DNA of 64,000 nt from CAIOHW01 sp964432565 (GCA_964432565.1 CAYSOA010000002.1:89765-153764), one strand, 5' to 3'. Shown: positions 43,106 to 52,142, numbered from the stretch's first letter. Notes: generated by a model not told the origin, from the sequence alone. A program made the numbers and translations.

Positions 43106-43746
43106 CGGCCTCCCGCCTTGCGACGTGGAGCGTGGTACTGGGTCTCGCTGGCTGCAGTTCGATGGCTCCTTCCACATCCCTATACTCGGATCTCGACGAG
43201 AGCCTTGTGGTCGCTCGAATGGGCGATTCCAAGAAGAGGCCTGATTGGATTGATCACGCGCCCGTGCAGCGACAGGGGGACCATTGCCTGGCCCTCGGCT
43301 TTGTTGAAGTCGACGAACAGCTTGGAGTATCCCGGGGCCTCACTGCCGCCAGCCTCCGTGCCTCGCAGCGCATGCTGGATGTGATTCAGGTGCGCCTGGA
43401 GGGGATCCTCGAAACCTCTGACCAGAAGGGTCTGCCCCGAGACGGACTAGAGGCAAAAACCCAGGAAATCGTAGTCCGACTTCAGCCCACTCTGGCCAGC
43501 ACAACGCGCCCCAGAGGGCAGTACTGGGAGCAGACCCCCGAGAGTATTCGGGCATTTGCCCAGATCGAGGTGCCTGCTGCCCCCCTCAAGAATGCCCTAA
43601 CCGGACTTGCGCAGCAGATGCGCCAGAACGGACAGCTCTCGGGCGCCCACGCCGACGCCATCCAGAGAAACGTCGACCTAGTCCTTGATTTCGATTCCGA
43701 AGCCTTGACCCCTCTGTCTGACATGGCGCCTGCGGGACAGAACTGA
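43102..43746 (+). CDS. Putative lipoprotein, LPP20-like
   Basis: A 214-residue product with the lipobox LAGC (Cys 18). The sequence then holds PDWIDHAPVQRQGDHCLALGFVEV and TAASLRASQRMLDVIQVRL, resembling LPP20-type lipoproteins (a strand with Gly followed by an Ala-rich helix). Overlaps the permease gene by 4 bases (ATGA), so it belongs to the transporter transcript although binding-protein systems do not normally need it. Function unknown. Confidence 0.7.
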   Translation: MTASRLATWSVVLGLAGCSSMAPSTSLYSDLDESLVVARMGDSKKRPDWIDHAPVQRQGDHCLALGFVEVDEQLGVSRGLTAASLRASQRMLDVIQVRLEGILETSDQKGLPRDGLEAKTQEIVVRLQPTLASTTRPRGQYWEQTPESIRAFAQIEVPAAPLKNALTGLAQQMRQNGQLSGAHADAIQRNVDLVLDFDSEALTPLSDMAPAGQN

Positions 43747-43754
43747 TTCCCCCT

Positions 43755-43783
43755 TTGACCGCCAGAAAAGCTTGGGTTATACC
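43755..43783 (+). promoter_or_regulatory. Near-consensus sigma70-type promoter of the tRNA-Leu gene
   Basis: TTGACC (43755-43760), exactly 17 bases, TATACC (43778-43783). Transcription would start at about 43790, some 22 bases before the mature tRNA. It is the best vegetative promoter found in the window. Confidence 0.75.
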
Positions 43784-43811
43784 CTTAATCCTTGTCGCCC
43801 CTAGCAGGTGT

Positions 43812-43895
43812 GCCCAGGTGGCGGAATTGGTAGACGCACTCGTTTCAGGGGCGAGCGCCAAAAGCATGCTGGTTCGAGTCCAGTCCTGGGCACCA
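43812..43895 (+). tRNA. tRNA-Leu, anticodon CAG
   Basis: An 84-base tRNA with CCA encoded. Acceptor arms GCCCAGG and CCTGGGC pair perfectly; the D region GTGGCGGAATTGGTAGACGC is typical of class II tRNA-Leu; the anticodon stem CTCGT/GCGAG closes the loop TTCAGGG with anticodon CAG (reads CUG); a 12-base variable arm and a T arm with TTCGAGT follow. Five T residues come directly after CCA and may serve as a simple terminator. It stands alone between a lipoprotein gene and a small opposing gene. Confidence 0.96.
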
Positions 43896-43910
43896 TTTTT
43901 CCCCTCAATA

Positions 43911-44255
43911 CTAATCCAGCTCATCCCCGTGAATCGGCTTGCCCTTGGTGCTCCAAGGGTTTTCTGCGCGCCCCACCCCACTGGATGAAGGTAGGCCCGT
44001 GATCGCCTCCGGAGGGGTCACGCCAGGCCGCTGATCTCCCAGAGCTCGCTCATGTGCCGCCCGCTTTGCCTCTTCCTCTTCGATCACTGATCGCCCCAGA
44101 CCCTGCGTCGCACCCGGCGCTTGAGAGCCGGCCGACGGCTCGGCCGCCAGCTCGACCGTCGCCTCCTCATCCACCTGAATCATGAACGGAAGCTCGACCG
44201 TCGCAGCGCCCGCGACCAGTATCACGCCCATAGTGACGTAAAGGATTCCTCGCAT
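43911..44255 (-). CDS. Small protein with N-terminal membrane segment, unknown
   Basis: A 114-residue open frame with a hydrophobic N-terminus (ILYVTMGVILVAGAATV, about 4-20), then acidic and Pro/Gly-rich sequence without recognisable domains, ending PIHGDELD. It may be an anchored periplasmic tail or a secreted peptide. No strong Shine-Dalgarno is visible, so its reality is not certain. It lies downstream of ubiB on the same strand, 69 bases away, and ends 15 bases from the tRNA. Confidence 0.5.
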   Translation of the reverse strand: MRGILYVTMGVILVAGAATVELPFMIQVDEEATVELAAEPSAGSQAPGATQGLGRSVIEEEEAKRAAHERALGDQRPGVTPPEAITGLPSSSGVGRAENPWSTKGKPIHGDELD

Positions 44256-44324
44256 GGTCCCATTGGAAGCGAATTCTGCGCCGCTCCGATCCGCAGCGCG
44301 GAGGCCATCAGGCCGCTCGACCGC

Positions 44325-46001
44325 CTACTTTCGGATTCGAACAAATCCCAGCTTGAGAAAAAGCCACGCCGCAAAAAGAAGCAGAAGCACCGAGTGCAGG
44401 GGATAGGGGCCCAACATCCAGCCTCCCGTGTGCGAAAGCGAGAGCACCCCGGCGACCAGCACGCCAACAAAAAGCACCGACAGGCTCAGGCGTCTTGAGT
44501 TGGCATCCAGCTGGTCCTTGAGCTCGATCACCTCGGGAACGTGGATATCGAGCGCATAGTCGTTCGCTGCGACCTTCTTCATCATCCAGCGAAGCTGCCG
44601 CGGAAGCGACTGCGCGAGGGCGACCAGATCTTTTCCGGCCCAGAGCAGCTCACGACCCAGCTTCTGGGGAGAGAACTGGTCCTTGAGCATATCCTGAACC
44701 AGCATCTGACCGTTGGCCAGCAAGTCGAAATCGGGATCGAGAGTGCGACCCATTCCCTCGATCGTGATGAGCGCCTTGAATACCAACATCCAATCACCAG
44801 GAATCTGGATGTTGTAGCGAGCACCGATCTTCGTCGCCTCGATCAGCAGGCGTCCCGAATTCACCTCATTGAGTGACAGCCCCATGTAGGGTGCGAGCAT
44901 GTTTCGCACCTCACGAGTGAAGCTTTCCATATCCACGAATTGGCCGGAAACACTCACTTCAGCATATAGATAACAGAGGTTTTCGTAGTCCTCCGTGATC
45001 AACGAGATCATCATCCCGGCAAGCTGCTCGCGCGACTTGTCGGACAGCCGACCCACGATTCCAAAGTCGATGACGCCCAGCTTGTCACCGGGCAGAATGA
45101 ACAGATTTCCACCATGAAGATCACCGTGGAAAACCCCGTCCACGAGAATCATCTTGAAGAAGGCACGCGCACCCACTGCGACGATCTTTTTTCGATCAGT
45201 CCCGGCACTGTCGAGGGCCTTCAGGTCATTGACGCGGATACCGCGAAGCCGCTCGAGCGTCAGGACCCGCGTCGAACTGTACTCCTTGTATACTCTCGGA
45301 ATAACAATCTCAGAGATTCCCGCCATATTGCGGGCAATACGCGCCATGTTGTTGCACTCGACCACATAGTCGAGCTCGTAGACGAGCGTCTTGAAGAACT
45401 CATCCACGATGATGCGAGGCCGGAAGACCCGACTCTCGGGTACGTACTTTTCGAGCAGTCCTGCAAGAAAGTCGAGCAGGGCAATATCGGTCTCAATGAT
45501 CGCCTGGATCTCGGGCCGCTGGATTTTGACGACGACCTCTTCTCCGGACGCGAGGGTCGCGGCATGAACCTGCCCAATACTGGCAGCACCGATCGGTACC
45601 TCGTCAAACGAGGAGTACACCTCAGAGAGAGGCTGACCGAGCTCCCGCTCCAGGGCCGAGCGAACGACACCAAAGGGCAGGGGACGCACATTGTCCTGAA
45701 GTCGGGCCAGTTCCTGAAGCGCGTTCTCGGGAATGATGTCAGGACGGGTGGAGAGCAGCTGGCCGAGCTTCACAAAAGTCGGACCCAGCTCCTCGAAAGC
45801 GAGTCGAAGCCGCTCGGGAGTGCTTTTCTCTGCTGCAGTCTCGATGAATGTGGAGAAACGACTCGGCAGGAACTTGCCGAGATTCATCCGGACGACGAGG
45901 TCCGAAAAGCCGTGGCGCGCCAGAACCGCAAGGATCTGTCGCAACCTTTGCGCGTTCTTGACCACCTGGCCAAGCTGCATGCCGGTTCGAACCCACTTCA
46001 T
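44325..46001 (-). CDS. ubiB: UbiB/ABC1-family atypical kinase
   Basis: Membrane-associated kinase-like ATPase needed in many bacteria for ubiquinone synthesis. The 558 residues show FVKLGQLLSTRPDIIP (the KxGQ helix), AAASIGQVH-type sequence GAASIGQVHAA (A-rich loop), KIQRP, DGVFHGDLHGGNLF and GVIDFGIVG (metal Asp), then two hydrophobic C-terminal helices (about 508-525 and 537-552). The true role of UbiB and the quinone type here are not known from the window. Confidence 0.94.
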   Translation of the reverse strand: MKWVRTGMQLGQVVKNAQRLRQILAVLARHGFSDLVVRMNLGKFLPSRFSTFIETAAEKSTPERLRLAFEELGPTFVKLGQLLSTRPDIIPENALQELARLQDNVRPLPFGVVRSALERELGQPLSEVYSSFDEVPIGAASIGQVHAATLASGEEVVVKIQRPEIQAIIETDIALLDFLAGLLEKYVPESRVFRPRIIVDEFFKTLVYELDYVVECNNMARIARNMAGISEIVIPRVYKEYSSTRVLTLERLRGIRVNDLKALDSAGTDRKKIVAVGARAFFKMILVDGVFHGDLHGGNLFILPGDKLGVIDFGIVGRLSDKSREQLAGMMISLITEDYENLCYLYAEVSVSGQFVDMESFTREVRNMLAPYMGLSLNEVNSGRLLIEATKIGARYNIQIPGDWMLVFKALITIEGMGRTLDPDFDLLANGQMLVQDMLKDQFSPQKLGRELLWAGKDLVALAQSLPRQLRWMMKKVAANDYALDIHVPEVIELKDQLDANSRRLSLSVLFVGVLVAGVLSLSHTGGWMLGPYPLHSVLLLLFAAWLFLKLGFVRIRK

Positions 46002-46023
46002 CTTCTTTTCAGGTTCTCACGCA

Positions 46024-48597
46024 CTAGCGCGAGCGTCTACGCGGCCGTTTTTGCCCAGCTCTCTTACCACTCCGGGCCCCGGTTTCTCCGCGCTTGCCGC
46101 CCTGCGACCCCGAAGCGCGACGGGTGGACCACGGATCACGCGCGACCGGCGCGCCCTCTCGGTGCCTCGACGGATTCTGAAGCACTGCTTCGGCGTGCTC
46201 GGCTAAAGCGAAGTCAATTTGTCGACGATCAAGATCGGCTCGGATCACCTGAACTCTGAGTCGGTCACCGATCCGGTAACTCTTTCGGGTGCGACGCCCA
46301 AACAGGATCATCTTGTCTTCATTGAACTCAAAATGATCATCCAGAAGCGAGTCCTTCGGCACGAGCCCCTCGACGTAAGGATCAGGAATCATCATGAAAA
46401 GCCCGGCCTCGGACACGCCGATGACCTTGGCCTCGAACTGCTCGCCCAGGCGCTTCTTCATGAAACGCACCTGTTTGAGTCGGGTCGCCTCGCGGTCCGC
46501 CTCGGCCGCAACTCGTTCGCGATAGCTGCAGTGCTCGGCGACCTCGGCAAGCTCTTCTTCGAGCTCTTCGCGCTCTTGTTTTTTCAGCGACTTGAGCTTC
46601 CCCTTGCGAACGTCAAGCGCCCAGCGAATCAGTCTGTGAACGACGAGATCAGGATAGCGCCGAATCGGACTCGTGAAATGAGTGTAGGCCTCGGATGCCA
46701 GTCCGTAATGAATGCCATGAGTCGAACTGTAGATCGCCTGCTTGAGCGACCTCAGCATCGCCATATTGATCAGGTCTTGAGCGGCATGGCCTTCGACCCG
46801 ACGCACGATCTCGGCGAGCGTCCTCGGGTCGACCTCTGCGGAACTCAGATCCACGCGAATTCCCACCGTCGCCGCGAGCGCTTCGAATTTCTGAAGCGAA
46901 GCCAGGGAGGGTTGATCATGGATGCGGTAAACGAAGGGCCACTCCAGATCCATCATCCAGCGGGTGACGGCCTCGTTGGCGGCAATCATGAACTCCTCGA
47001 TCAGGCGATGGGCATCATTGCGCTCGCGGTTCTCGATCGACTGGGGTTCGCCCTGTGCATCGACGAGCACATCCGCCTCGGGAAGGTCAAAGTCGATCGA
47101 ACCCCGGTCCGTTCGGGTCTTTCGAATCAGAGAGTAGAGCTCAAAGTGAGGTTGGAAGGACCAATCCGGTTCGCGGCCATGCACGGTAAATTCGGCTGCA
47201 ATCTCGGTATAGGTGGCCCGTCGCTTCGACTCGATGACCGCCTCCATGGCGTCCGCCTGCAAAGGAGTGCCGTTTCGGTCGTAATCGATCCAGCAGACCA
47301 TTGCCAGGCGCGGCTCTTTTGGCCTCAGGCTGCAAAGGTGAGTCGATAGCGCATGGGGCAGCATGTGAAAGGCACGCTCAGGAAAATAGACACTGGTTCC
47401 GCGCGAAAGAGCTTCACGATCGAGCGCCGTTCCGGGCGTCACGTAGTGACTGACATCAGCGATGGCGACCCATAGCCGGTAGCCTGACTTTCGCCGCTCA
47501 ACGTAAACGGCATCATCAAAGTCCCGTGCGGTCTCGCCGTCGATCGTGATGAACGGAACATGGCGAAGATCTTCACGACCATCGAGATCACGTCCCGGAA
47601 TCTCCAGATGAAACGAACGTGCTTCTGCCTCGGCTTCCTTCGAGTGCTCTTCCACCAGGCCGTACTCGGCAGCAATCATTCCAACATCGGCTGAAGCGGG
47701 AAGCTCCTCGCCGTAAACATCGAGCACTGTCCCGGTGACGTTGTGCGGTCCCTCTTCGTGAAAATCGAGCGCGCAACGCACCCACTGGCCCGTGCGGGCG
47801 CCGAGCGTGACGGAAGGAACAAAGACCTCCTCACGGGCCCGTTTGCGCTCATAGACGACCCAGCCCTGCTCGGAGCGTGACGGATGCTGCTCGAATCGCC
47901 CCACAATCTCACGAAAGCGGTGCTCGAGCACTTTGAGTTCGCGCAGCTCTCCGCGACGGTCCACGGTAACCTGCACCCGATCACCATGAAACACACGCTC
48001 TGCCCAGTGCGGGGGGACGAAGACATCCTCGATCTTCCGATCGACGAAGCTAATGAAGGCAAAACCCTTGCGGTTCTTATCGATGCTTCCGCGGAGTGTC
48101 GCGCCCTCGGAATCGAGCGGCGCATGTTCGCGCCCGAAACGTCGGCGCTGGGCGGGAGACATGGGCTTCTTTGGGCCGCGCTTCTGCTCGAATTTCTGGC
48201 CGCGGCCGTGGCTCGGACGGTGGCCGCCCGGACCGCGCTTGTGCTCGCCTGGCTTTTCGAAATTTCTCTTCTCGCCGCGCTGGTGCTTGCGCGCCGCCGC
48301 TTCGCTCTTGTCGAGCTCGTGCGGAAGAAAGGTTCTGTCCGATTTTGACTCTGGCCTGTTGGCGCGGTGCCCCGCTCCACTAGGGGCTCTCTCGCCGCCT
48401 GCCTGAGGCTTGAGCGATCCCGGTCGCTGACCGATGACATGAACCTTGCCACTCCGGTCACGGAACATGAATGACGAAGCCGCCTGTCCCTCGCGGGATT
48501 CAGACGGCTTCGAGAAAAATGCAGATTTTTCCGGGCGATCGCGCCTTTCGTTACTGGGCGCCTTGCTTTGTCGCTTGCTTTGCTTTCTCTTGGGCAT
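46024..48597 (-). CDS. rnr: Exoribonuclease R with long basic N-terminal extension
   Basis: 3'-5' exoribonuclease that digests structured RNA. Of 857 residues, roughly the first 155 are low-complexity and rich in Arg, Lys, Gly and Ser. Next come a cold-shock-type OB fold (GSIDKNRKGFAFISFVDRK), the catalytic RNB domain with FITIDGETARDFDDAVYVER, and a C-terminal S1 domain (FEAKVIGVSEAGLFMMIPDPYVEGLV), ending in another basic tail. The domain order is that of RNase R; the basic N-terminus replaces the helix-turn-helix of the E. coli enzyme. It precedes ubiB by 22 bases. Confidence 0.96.
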   Translation of the reverse strand: MPKRKQSKRQSKAPSNERRDRPEKSAFFSKPSESREGQAASSFMFRDRSGKVHVIGQRPGSLKPQAGGERAPSGAGHRANRPESKSDRTFLPHELDKSEAAARKHQRGEKRNFEKPGEHKRGPGGHRPSHGRGQKFEQKRGPKKPMSPAQRRRFGREHAPLDSEGATLRGSIDKNRKGFAFISFVDRKIEDVFVPPHWAERVFHGDRVQVTVDRRGELRELKVLEHRFREIVGRFEQHPSRSEQGWVVYERKRAREEVFVPSVTLGARTGQWVRCALDFHEEGPHNVTGTVLDVYGEELPASADVGMIAAEYGLVEEHSKEAEAEARSFHLEIPGRDLDGREDLRHVPFITIDGETARDFDDAVYVERRKSGYRLWVAIADVSHYVTPGTALDREALSRGTSVYFPERAFHMLPHALSTHLCSLRPKEPRLAMVCWIDYDRNGTPLQADAMEAVIESKRRATYTEIAAEFTVHGREPDWSFQPHFELYSLIRKTRTDRGSIDFDLPEADVLVDAQGEPQSIENRERNDAHRLIEEFMIAANEAVTRWMMDLEWPFVYRIHDQPSLASLQKFEALAATVGIRVDLSSAEVDPRTLAEIVRRVEGHAAQDLINMAMLRSLKQAIYSSTHGIHYGLASEAYTHFTSPIRRYPDLVVHRLIRWALDVRKGKLKSLKKQEREELEEELAEVAEHCSYRERVAAEADREATRLKQVRFMKKRLGEQFEAKVIGVSEAGLFMMIPDPYVEGLVPKDSLLDDHFEFNEDKMILFGRRTRKSYRIGDRLRVQVIRADLDRRQIDFALAEHAEAVLQNPSRHREGAPVARDPWSTRRASGSQGGKRGETGARSGKRAGQKRPRRRSR

Positions 48598-48637
48598 CCT
48601 GCCGCGAGTCTACCTGAAACCTTCGTGACGGCGACAC

Positions 48638-49258
48638 CTAAAGTTGACGCTGAATCAAGACCCTAAGGCCGGAGTACTCCAAGCAGGAATGTCGCGAGGG
48701 CATCCCGATCCGTAGCACGCCGCTTGCCGGAACGGTCACAGACTGATTCATGGGTAATGAAAAGTAGGAACCGGCGACAGCGCCCTTCATCAGGCCACTT
48801 CCATCCCTTTCGTCGGAGCAATCCCCAAAAATACTGGCCCACGAGGCTCTTCCATACCTGAAAGCTCCTTCGAACCTGACGGTGTCGCCGGCACGCACTT
48901 CAGGACCCCACCAAGCCTCATTCGTCTGCGCTCCGTCGGGCAGGTACGGAAAGTTCATCGACGAACCCACGGCGTAGGCACTCGTGACAGCACAGGAGAG
49001 CTGAAGCTGGCTTCCGACCTGCTGCGACGTGCAAAGGCTCGACGTGAACCCTGAGGTGGTTGATCCGTAATAAGGAAGGCAATATCCCCCATTATAGAGA
49101 TATCCACTCGGACACTGGCCCGAATTGAATCCGGGATTGGATGCCCAGGGATTTTGAACAGTCGTCGATTCGACCTGCCCACATCCGGCCAGAGCCGCGC
49201 CAAGGGCAGCGAAGGCGATGGTGTTACTCGTGAGCCGATTCAGGATTGTCGTCAACAT
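48638..49258 (-). CDS. Cysteine-containing putative lipoprotein, unknown function
   Basis: A 206-residue product. The ATG at 49258 lies six bases after GGAG and gives a leader with lipobox LAGC (Cys 26). The frame is open much further upstream but runs antisense to the QueD-family region. The mature part is rich in Gly, Ser, Tyr and Asn (NPGFNSGQCPSGYLYNGGYC), with about seven more cysteines. No domain recognised; probably a surface or periplasmic protein with disulfides. Directly upstream on the minus strand lies TACAAT, a good -10 element, at about 49382-49387. Confidence 0.7.
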   Translation of the reverse strand: MLTTILNRLTSNTIAFAALGAALAGCGQVESTTVQNPWASNPGFNSGQCPSGYLYNGGYCLPYYGSTTSGFTSSLCTSQQVGSQLQLSCAVTSAYAVGSSMNFPYLPDGAQTNEAWWGPEVRAGDTVRFEGAFRYGRASWASIFGDCSDERDGSGLMKGAVAGSYFSLPMNQSVTVPASGVLRIGMPSRHSCLEYSGLRVLIQRQL

Positions 49259-49451
49259 AGGCATCTCCGTGACCCGAGGAGTGTTCACGCTTCGTGCCAA
49301 GCCGGTTAAAACCGAAATCCGCCGCCGGAACGCCTTTATTGCTCGATGAGATGCTGAAGTGACTTGCTGTGGTCCAGAGCGATTGTACAAGGTTTGGACA
49401 GCTACGCTTAAAACTAGGCAATTTTTTGAGCCCTCAGTGCACTTGGCTCCG

Positions 49452-49955
49452 TCATGCCTCCCAGTAGTACATTCCACCCTGCCCGCGCGACTCGGTGATG
49501 TGCACCTCGATGCCAAGCACAAGCCCCTGAAGCAGCTTCGGATCGAGACGGTCCTTGAAACGCCGGCAGAACTCCTCCGCCAGCGTTTCGGTCGCGATGT
49601 TCTCGAGATCCAGCATGACGACCTCGTCCTGCGGAATGACATAGCGCTTGCCGCAGAGAGTGAACTCGAGCTCAGCCGGCGAGCTGGCAACCACCTTGAA
49701 GAACGGGCAGCGAGTGGCCAAAATCAGCCGATCATCCCACTCCTTGCACTGAGCATTGAGCGCAACTTTTACCACCGAAAAATCAAGAAAGGACTGAAAG
49801 CCGATTTCTGCCAGATCAAGGGCAACGGTGACCTGAAAGTTGTGCCCGTGCAGACGCTCCTTGGTGCCGTCCGGAAAAACAGTCATATGCGCGGCAGAAA
49901 ACTTGTGCGCGTCCTTGCCAACGTAAATGCGATGCTTCTTGGGGCGCGTGCTCAT
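49452..49955 (-). CDS. 6-pyruvoyl-tetrahydropterin synthase/QueD-family enzyme with ExxHGH motif
   Basis: T-fold enzyme acting on dihydroneopterin triphosphate, 167 residues. Zinc ligands are His 23 (KFSAAH) and the pair in ERLHGHNF (His 36 and His 38). The catalytic cysteine four residues before HGH in QueD (CxxxHGH) is Lys here, and Glu 33 makes the pattern ExxHGH described for PTPS-III, which can replace FolB in folate synthesis by making 6-hydroxymethyl-dihydropterin. A C-terminal ITESRGQGGMYYW carries the conserved Glu. At 167 residues it is longer than E. coli QueD (121). It overlaps the SDR gene by 4 bases (ATGA). Confidence 0.88.
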   Translation of the reverse strand: MSTRPKKHRIYVGKDAHKFSAAHMTVFPDGTKERLHGHNFQVTVALDLAEIGFQSFLDFSVVKVALNAQCKEWDDRLILATRCPFFKVVASSPAELEFTLCGKRYVIPQDEVVMLDLENIATETLAEEFCRRFKDRLDPKLLQGLVLGIEVHITESRGQGGMYYWEA

Positions 49956-50677
49956 GCGAGAACTCCTCCATCAATGGTCAGGCTCTGTCCGGTGATCCCA
50001 CTCGCTGCGTCCGAAGCCAGGTAGGCTGCGGCCGCGGCAATCTCTTCAGGCTCGATGAATCGTCCCAGCGGCACTCCGCCTTTCAAAGACTCTTCAGTCA
50101 TCCCCAGCTCGTTAAACCGCTGAAAGGCCATGTCGGTGCGGGTCCATCCGGGGCAGATCACGTTCACGGTGATCCCGCGCGGAGCCGCGAAGTGCGCAAG
50201 TGCCCGGGTAAAGCCGAGCACCCCGTGCTTGGCGGCACAGTAGGCCGTCTGATCGGGCACTCCCTTGAGGGCCAGCACCGAGGCGATGTTGATGATCCGG
50301 CCCGCGTGGTCAGGCAGGTGAGGGAGGACGTACTTCGCCATATAGTACGTGCCGTTCAGGTTCACGTCGATGATCTGCTCCCAGAACGAGTCATCGTCCG
50401 ACGGATCAAGCGGATTCGTTCCGGCCAGGCCCGCATTGTTGACCAGCACATCGATCCGGCCAAGCGCCTGGATGACCGAAGCGATTCCCGCTTTGACTTG
50501 ATCGCGCTTGGAGACGTCGCAGGCGAACGCGAAATCGGCCCCGCTTTTCCGAGCGTTCTCCAGGGTGGTGGCGCAGGTGGCGACCCGGTAGCCGTCCTTC
50601 TGAAACCGATGGACCATCGACAGGCCCATGCCGCGCGAACCACCGGTCACCAGCACGACTTTCTGTGAACTCGACAT
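49952..50677 (-). CDS. Short-chain dehydrogenase/reductase, FabG-like
   Basis: NAD(P)-dependent oxidoreductase of 241 residues with the full classical SDR set: TGGSRGMG (cofactor), NNAG, the catalytic Ser in NIASV, Tyr-Lys in YCAAKHG and the C-terminal GQSLTIDGGV. A 3-ketoacyl-ACP reductase is the nearest common type, but no other fatty-acid genes are present. Its pairing with the PTPS-family gene raises the idea of a pteridine reductase, which is speculation. Confidence 0.93.
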   Translation of the reverse strand: MSSSQKVVLVTGGSRGMGLSMVHRFQKDGYRVATCATTLENARKSGADFAFACDVSKRDQVKAGIASVIQALGRIDVLVNNAGLAGTNPLDPSDDDSFWEQIIDVNLNGTYYMAKYVLPHLPDHAGRIINIASVLALKGVPDQTAYCAAKHGVLGFTRALAHFAAPRGITVNVICPGWTRTDMAFQRFNELGMTEESLKGGVPLGRFIEPEEIAAAAAYLASDAASGITGQSLTIDGGVLA

Positions 50678-50712
50678 GGTCTCGGTGTACCATGCGACAA
50701 GCGAGGATACCT

Positions 50713-51093
50713 ATGAGCAACTTCTGGATCTCGATTTCCGCTTCGCTTGGCGCCCTCGGCGTCATCATGGGCGCCTTTGGCGCGCATGGCCTCCAGGGTC
50801 GGGTGGAAGAAAAAGCACTCGAATGGGTTCGCACTGGAGCGCAGTACCAGTTGATCCACGCGCTGGCGCTGCTGGGATGGGCAGTGTGGGCGCAGATGCG
50901 CGCGCGAACCGACGGGATGACTCCGAGCTCATTTCCCGGTTGGGGATTTCTGTTCGGAGTGCTGATCTTTTCTGGAACGCTTTACGCCATGGCCCTCGGC
51001 GGACCACGCTGGCTAGGAGCCATCACCCCAATCGGCGGGACACTACTGATCGCTGCCTGGATCGTCTTCGCCGTTCAGGCGGCACGAGGATGA
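50713..51093 (+). CDS. DUF423/YgdD (TMEM256)-family membrane protein
   Basis: A 126-residue inner-membrane protein with four hydrophobic segments. GALGVIMGAFGAHGLQ near the N-terminus and GTLYAMALGG, ITPIGGTLLIAAW are the family's hallmark. The start is the ATG at 50713, behind GAGG with six bases between. Its biochemical role is unknown in all organisms. It diverges from the SDR gene. Confidence 0.93.
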   Translation: MSNFWISISASLGALGVIMGAFGAHGLQGRVEEKALEWVRTGAQYQLIHALALLGWAVWAQMRARTDGMTPSSFPGWGFLFGVLIFSGTLYAMALGGPRWLGAITPIGGTLLIAAWIVFAVQAARG

Positions 51094-51139
51094 AAGTGTT
51101 CTGCTGACGCGCCGAGCCGCCAAAAGGTACCGGATACCC

Positions 51140-52117
51140 CTAAAAGACCAACGACCAGAGCGGCACGGTCACGAGCGACAACGGAATACTCAAACCCACC
51201 ATGAGCTGCGCAAGATCAGGGTCGAGGCGGTTGTCCGCCGCGACCACCCCCGCCGTGATCATCGATGCCATGGCGGACTCCAGCAGAAGGGTCTTCAGGA
51301 CAAGGGGAGAGAAGCCCGGGTACAGGGCAGCCCAGTGGGAATAGATCACCCCGTAGAGCGCCGGAAGAATCAGGAGTTTGAAAGCCAGGCCAATTCCAAG
51401 GGGCTGGCGCACTTCTCGACGCGATAGCGCCTTCCATTTCATCGAGAGTCCGACAGAAACGAGTGCGGTTGGTCCAAGCGTCGACGCAAAGGCTTCCAGT
51501 GCTGCTTCGATCCATTCGGGAAAAACAACCTGTCGTGTTCCCAAGGCCAGCAGCAGGGCAACAAACGGAGGAAACTTCAGCGGCCGAAGCAAAAAGCTCA
51601 CAACGGACGAGGAATGACGCCCTCCCGCGCCCTGGTCCTTTTCACGAGGCGAAATTGCCCGGGCCAGTGGCGCTCCGACTGAAGACAAAATCAGAAAGCT
51701 TCCGAGCTGGTCGATGAGCACGGCCGTGCCCAGTGAGTCCGGACCGAGAATCGCGCGAAGCAGGGGTATCCCGACGAAGGAGGTATTCCCAAGCCCAAGG
51801 GTCAGGACGAGTGCTCCCCACGTGGAGCGTGACCAGCCGAGCCCCTTCGCTGCAACGGTCACGATCAGCATCGAGAGGAAGAAGTGAATCCAGGGCTGCG
51901 AAACAGGCAGAAGAATTTCGGGTGACGAAAACGAAAACTCCGGAAGCGCATGGATCTTCTGGAGCACCAGCGCCGGAAGGGCTGCACGGATCACCCAACG
52001 ATTGAGGATCCGCGAGACCTGCACCGTTCGAGAAGACTCAAGAACAAACGACGCAAGCAACATTCCGAGACTCAGAAAAAAGAAAAGGACGAGAAGAGAG
52101 ATCACGCTGCTGCCCAA
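51140..52117 (-). CDS. AEC-family transporter (auxin efflux carrier/malate permease type)
   Basis: Inner-membrane carrier of 325 residues with about ten hydrophobic segments in two halves separated by a short charged loop (about 150-170). The family features LGNTSFVGIPLLRAILG in the middle and a C-terminal ESAMASMITAGVVAADN match AEC proteins, which export or take up dicarboxylates or other anions. The substrate cannot be read from sequence. Confidence 0.88.
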   Translation of the reverse strand: MGSSVISLLVLFFFLSLGMLLASFVLESSRTVQVSRILNRWVIRAALPALVLQKIHALPEFSFSSPEILLPVSQPWIHFFLSMLIVTVAAKGLGWSRSTWGALVLTLGLGNTSFVGIPLLRAILGPDSLGTAVLIDQLGSFLILSSVGAPLARAISPREKDQGAGGRHSSSVVSFLLRPLKFPPFVALLLALGTRQVVFPEWIEAALEAFASTLGPTALVSVGLSMKWKALSRREVRQPLGIGLAFKLLILPALYGVIYSHWAALYPGFSPLVLKTLLLESAMASMITAGVVAADNRLDPDLAQLMVGLSIPLSLVTVPLWSLVF

Positions 52118-52142
52118 GTTTTATCTCTAAGAATTCCGATTA

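Noticed and set aside
45114..46259. Plus-strand open frame (381 codons) opposite ubiB
   Set aside because: Antisense to the conserved kinase motifs of UbiB; no start signal and no recognisable protein features.
46219..47349. Plus-strand open frame (376 codons) opposite RNase R
   Set aside because: Antisense to the catalytic RNB and S1 regions; same shadow effect.
49259..49690. Longer N-terminus for the 48638-49258 lipoprotein
   Set aside because: The extension is Ser/Arg-rich shadow of the QueD-family gene; the ATG at 49258 has a good Shine-Dalgarno and yields a proper lipoprotein signal peptide.
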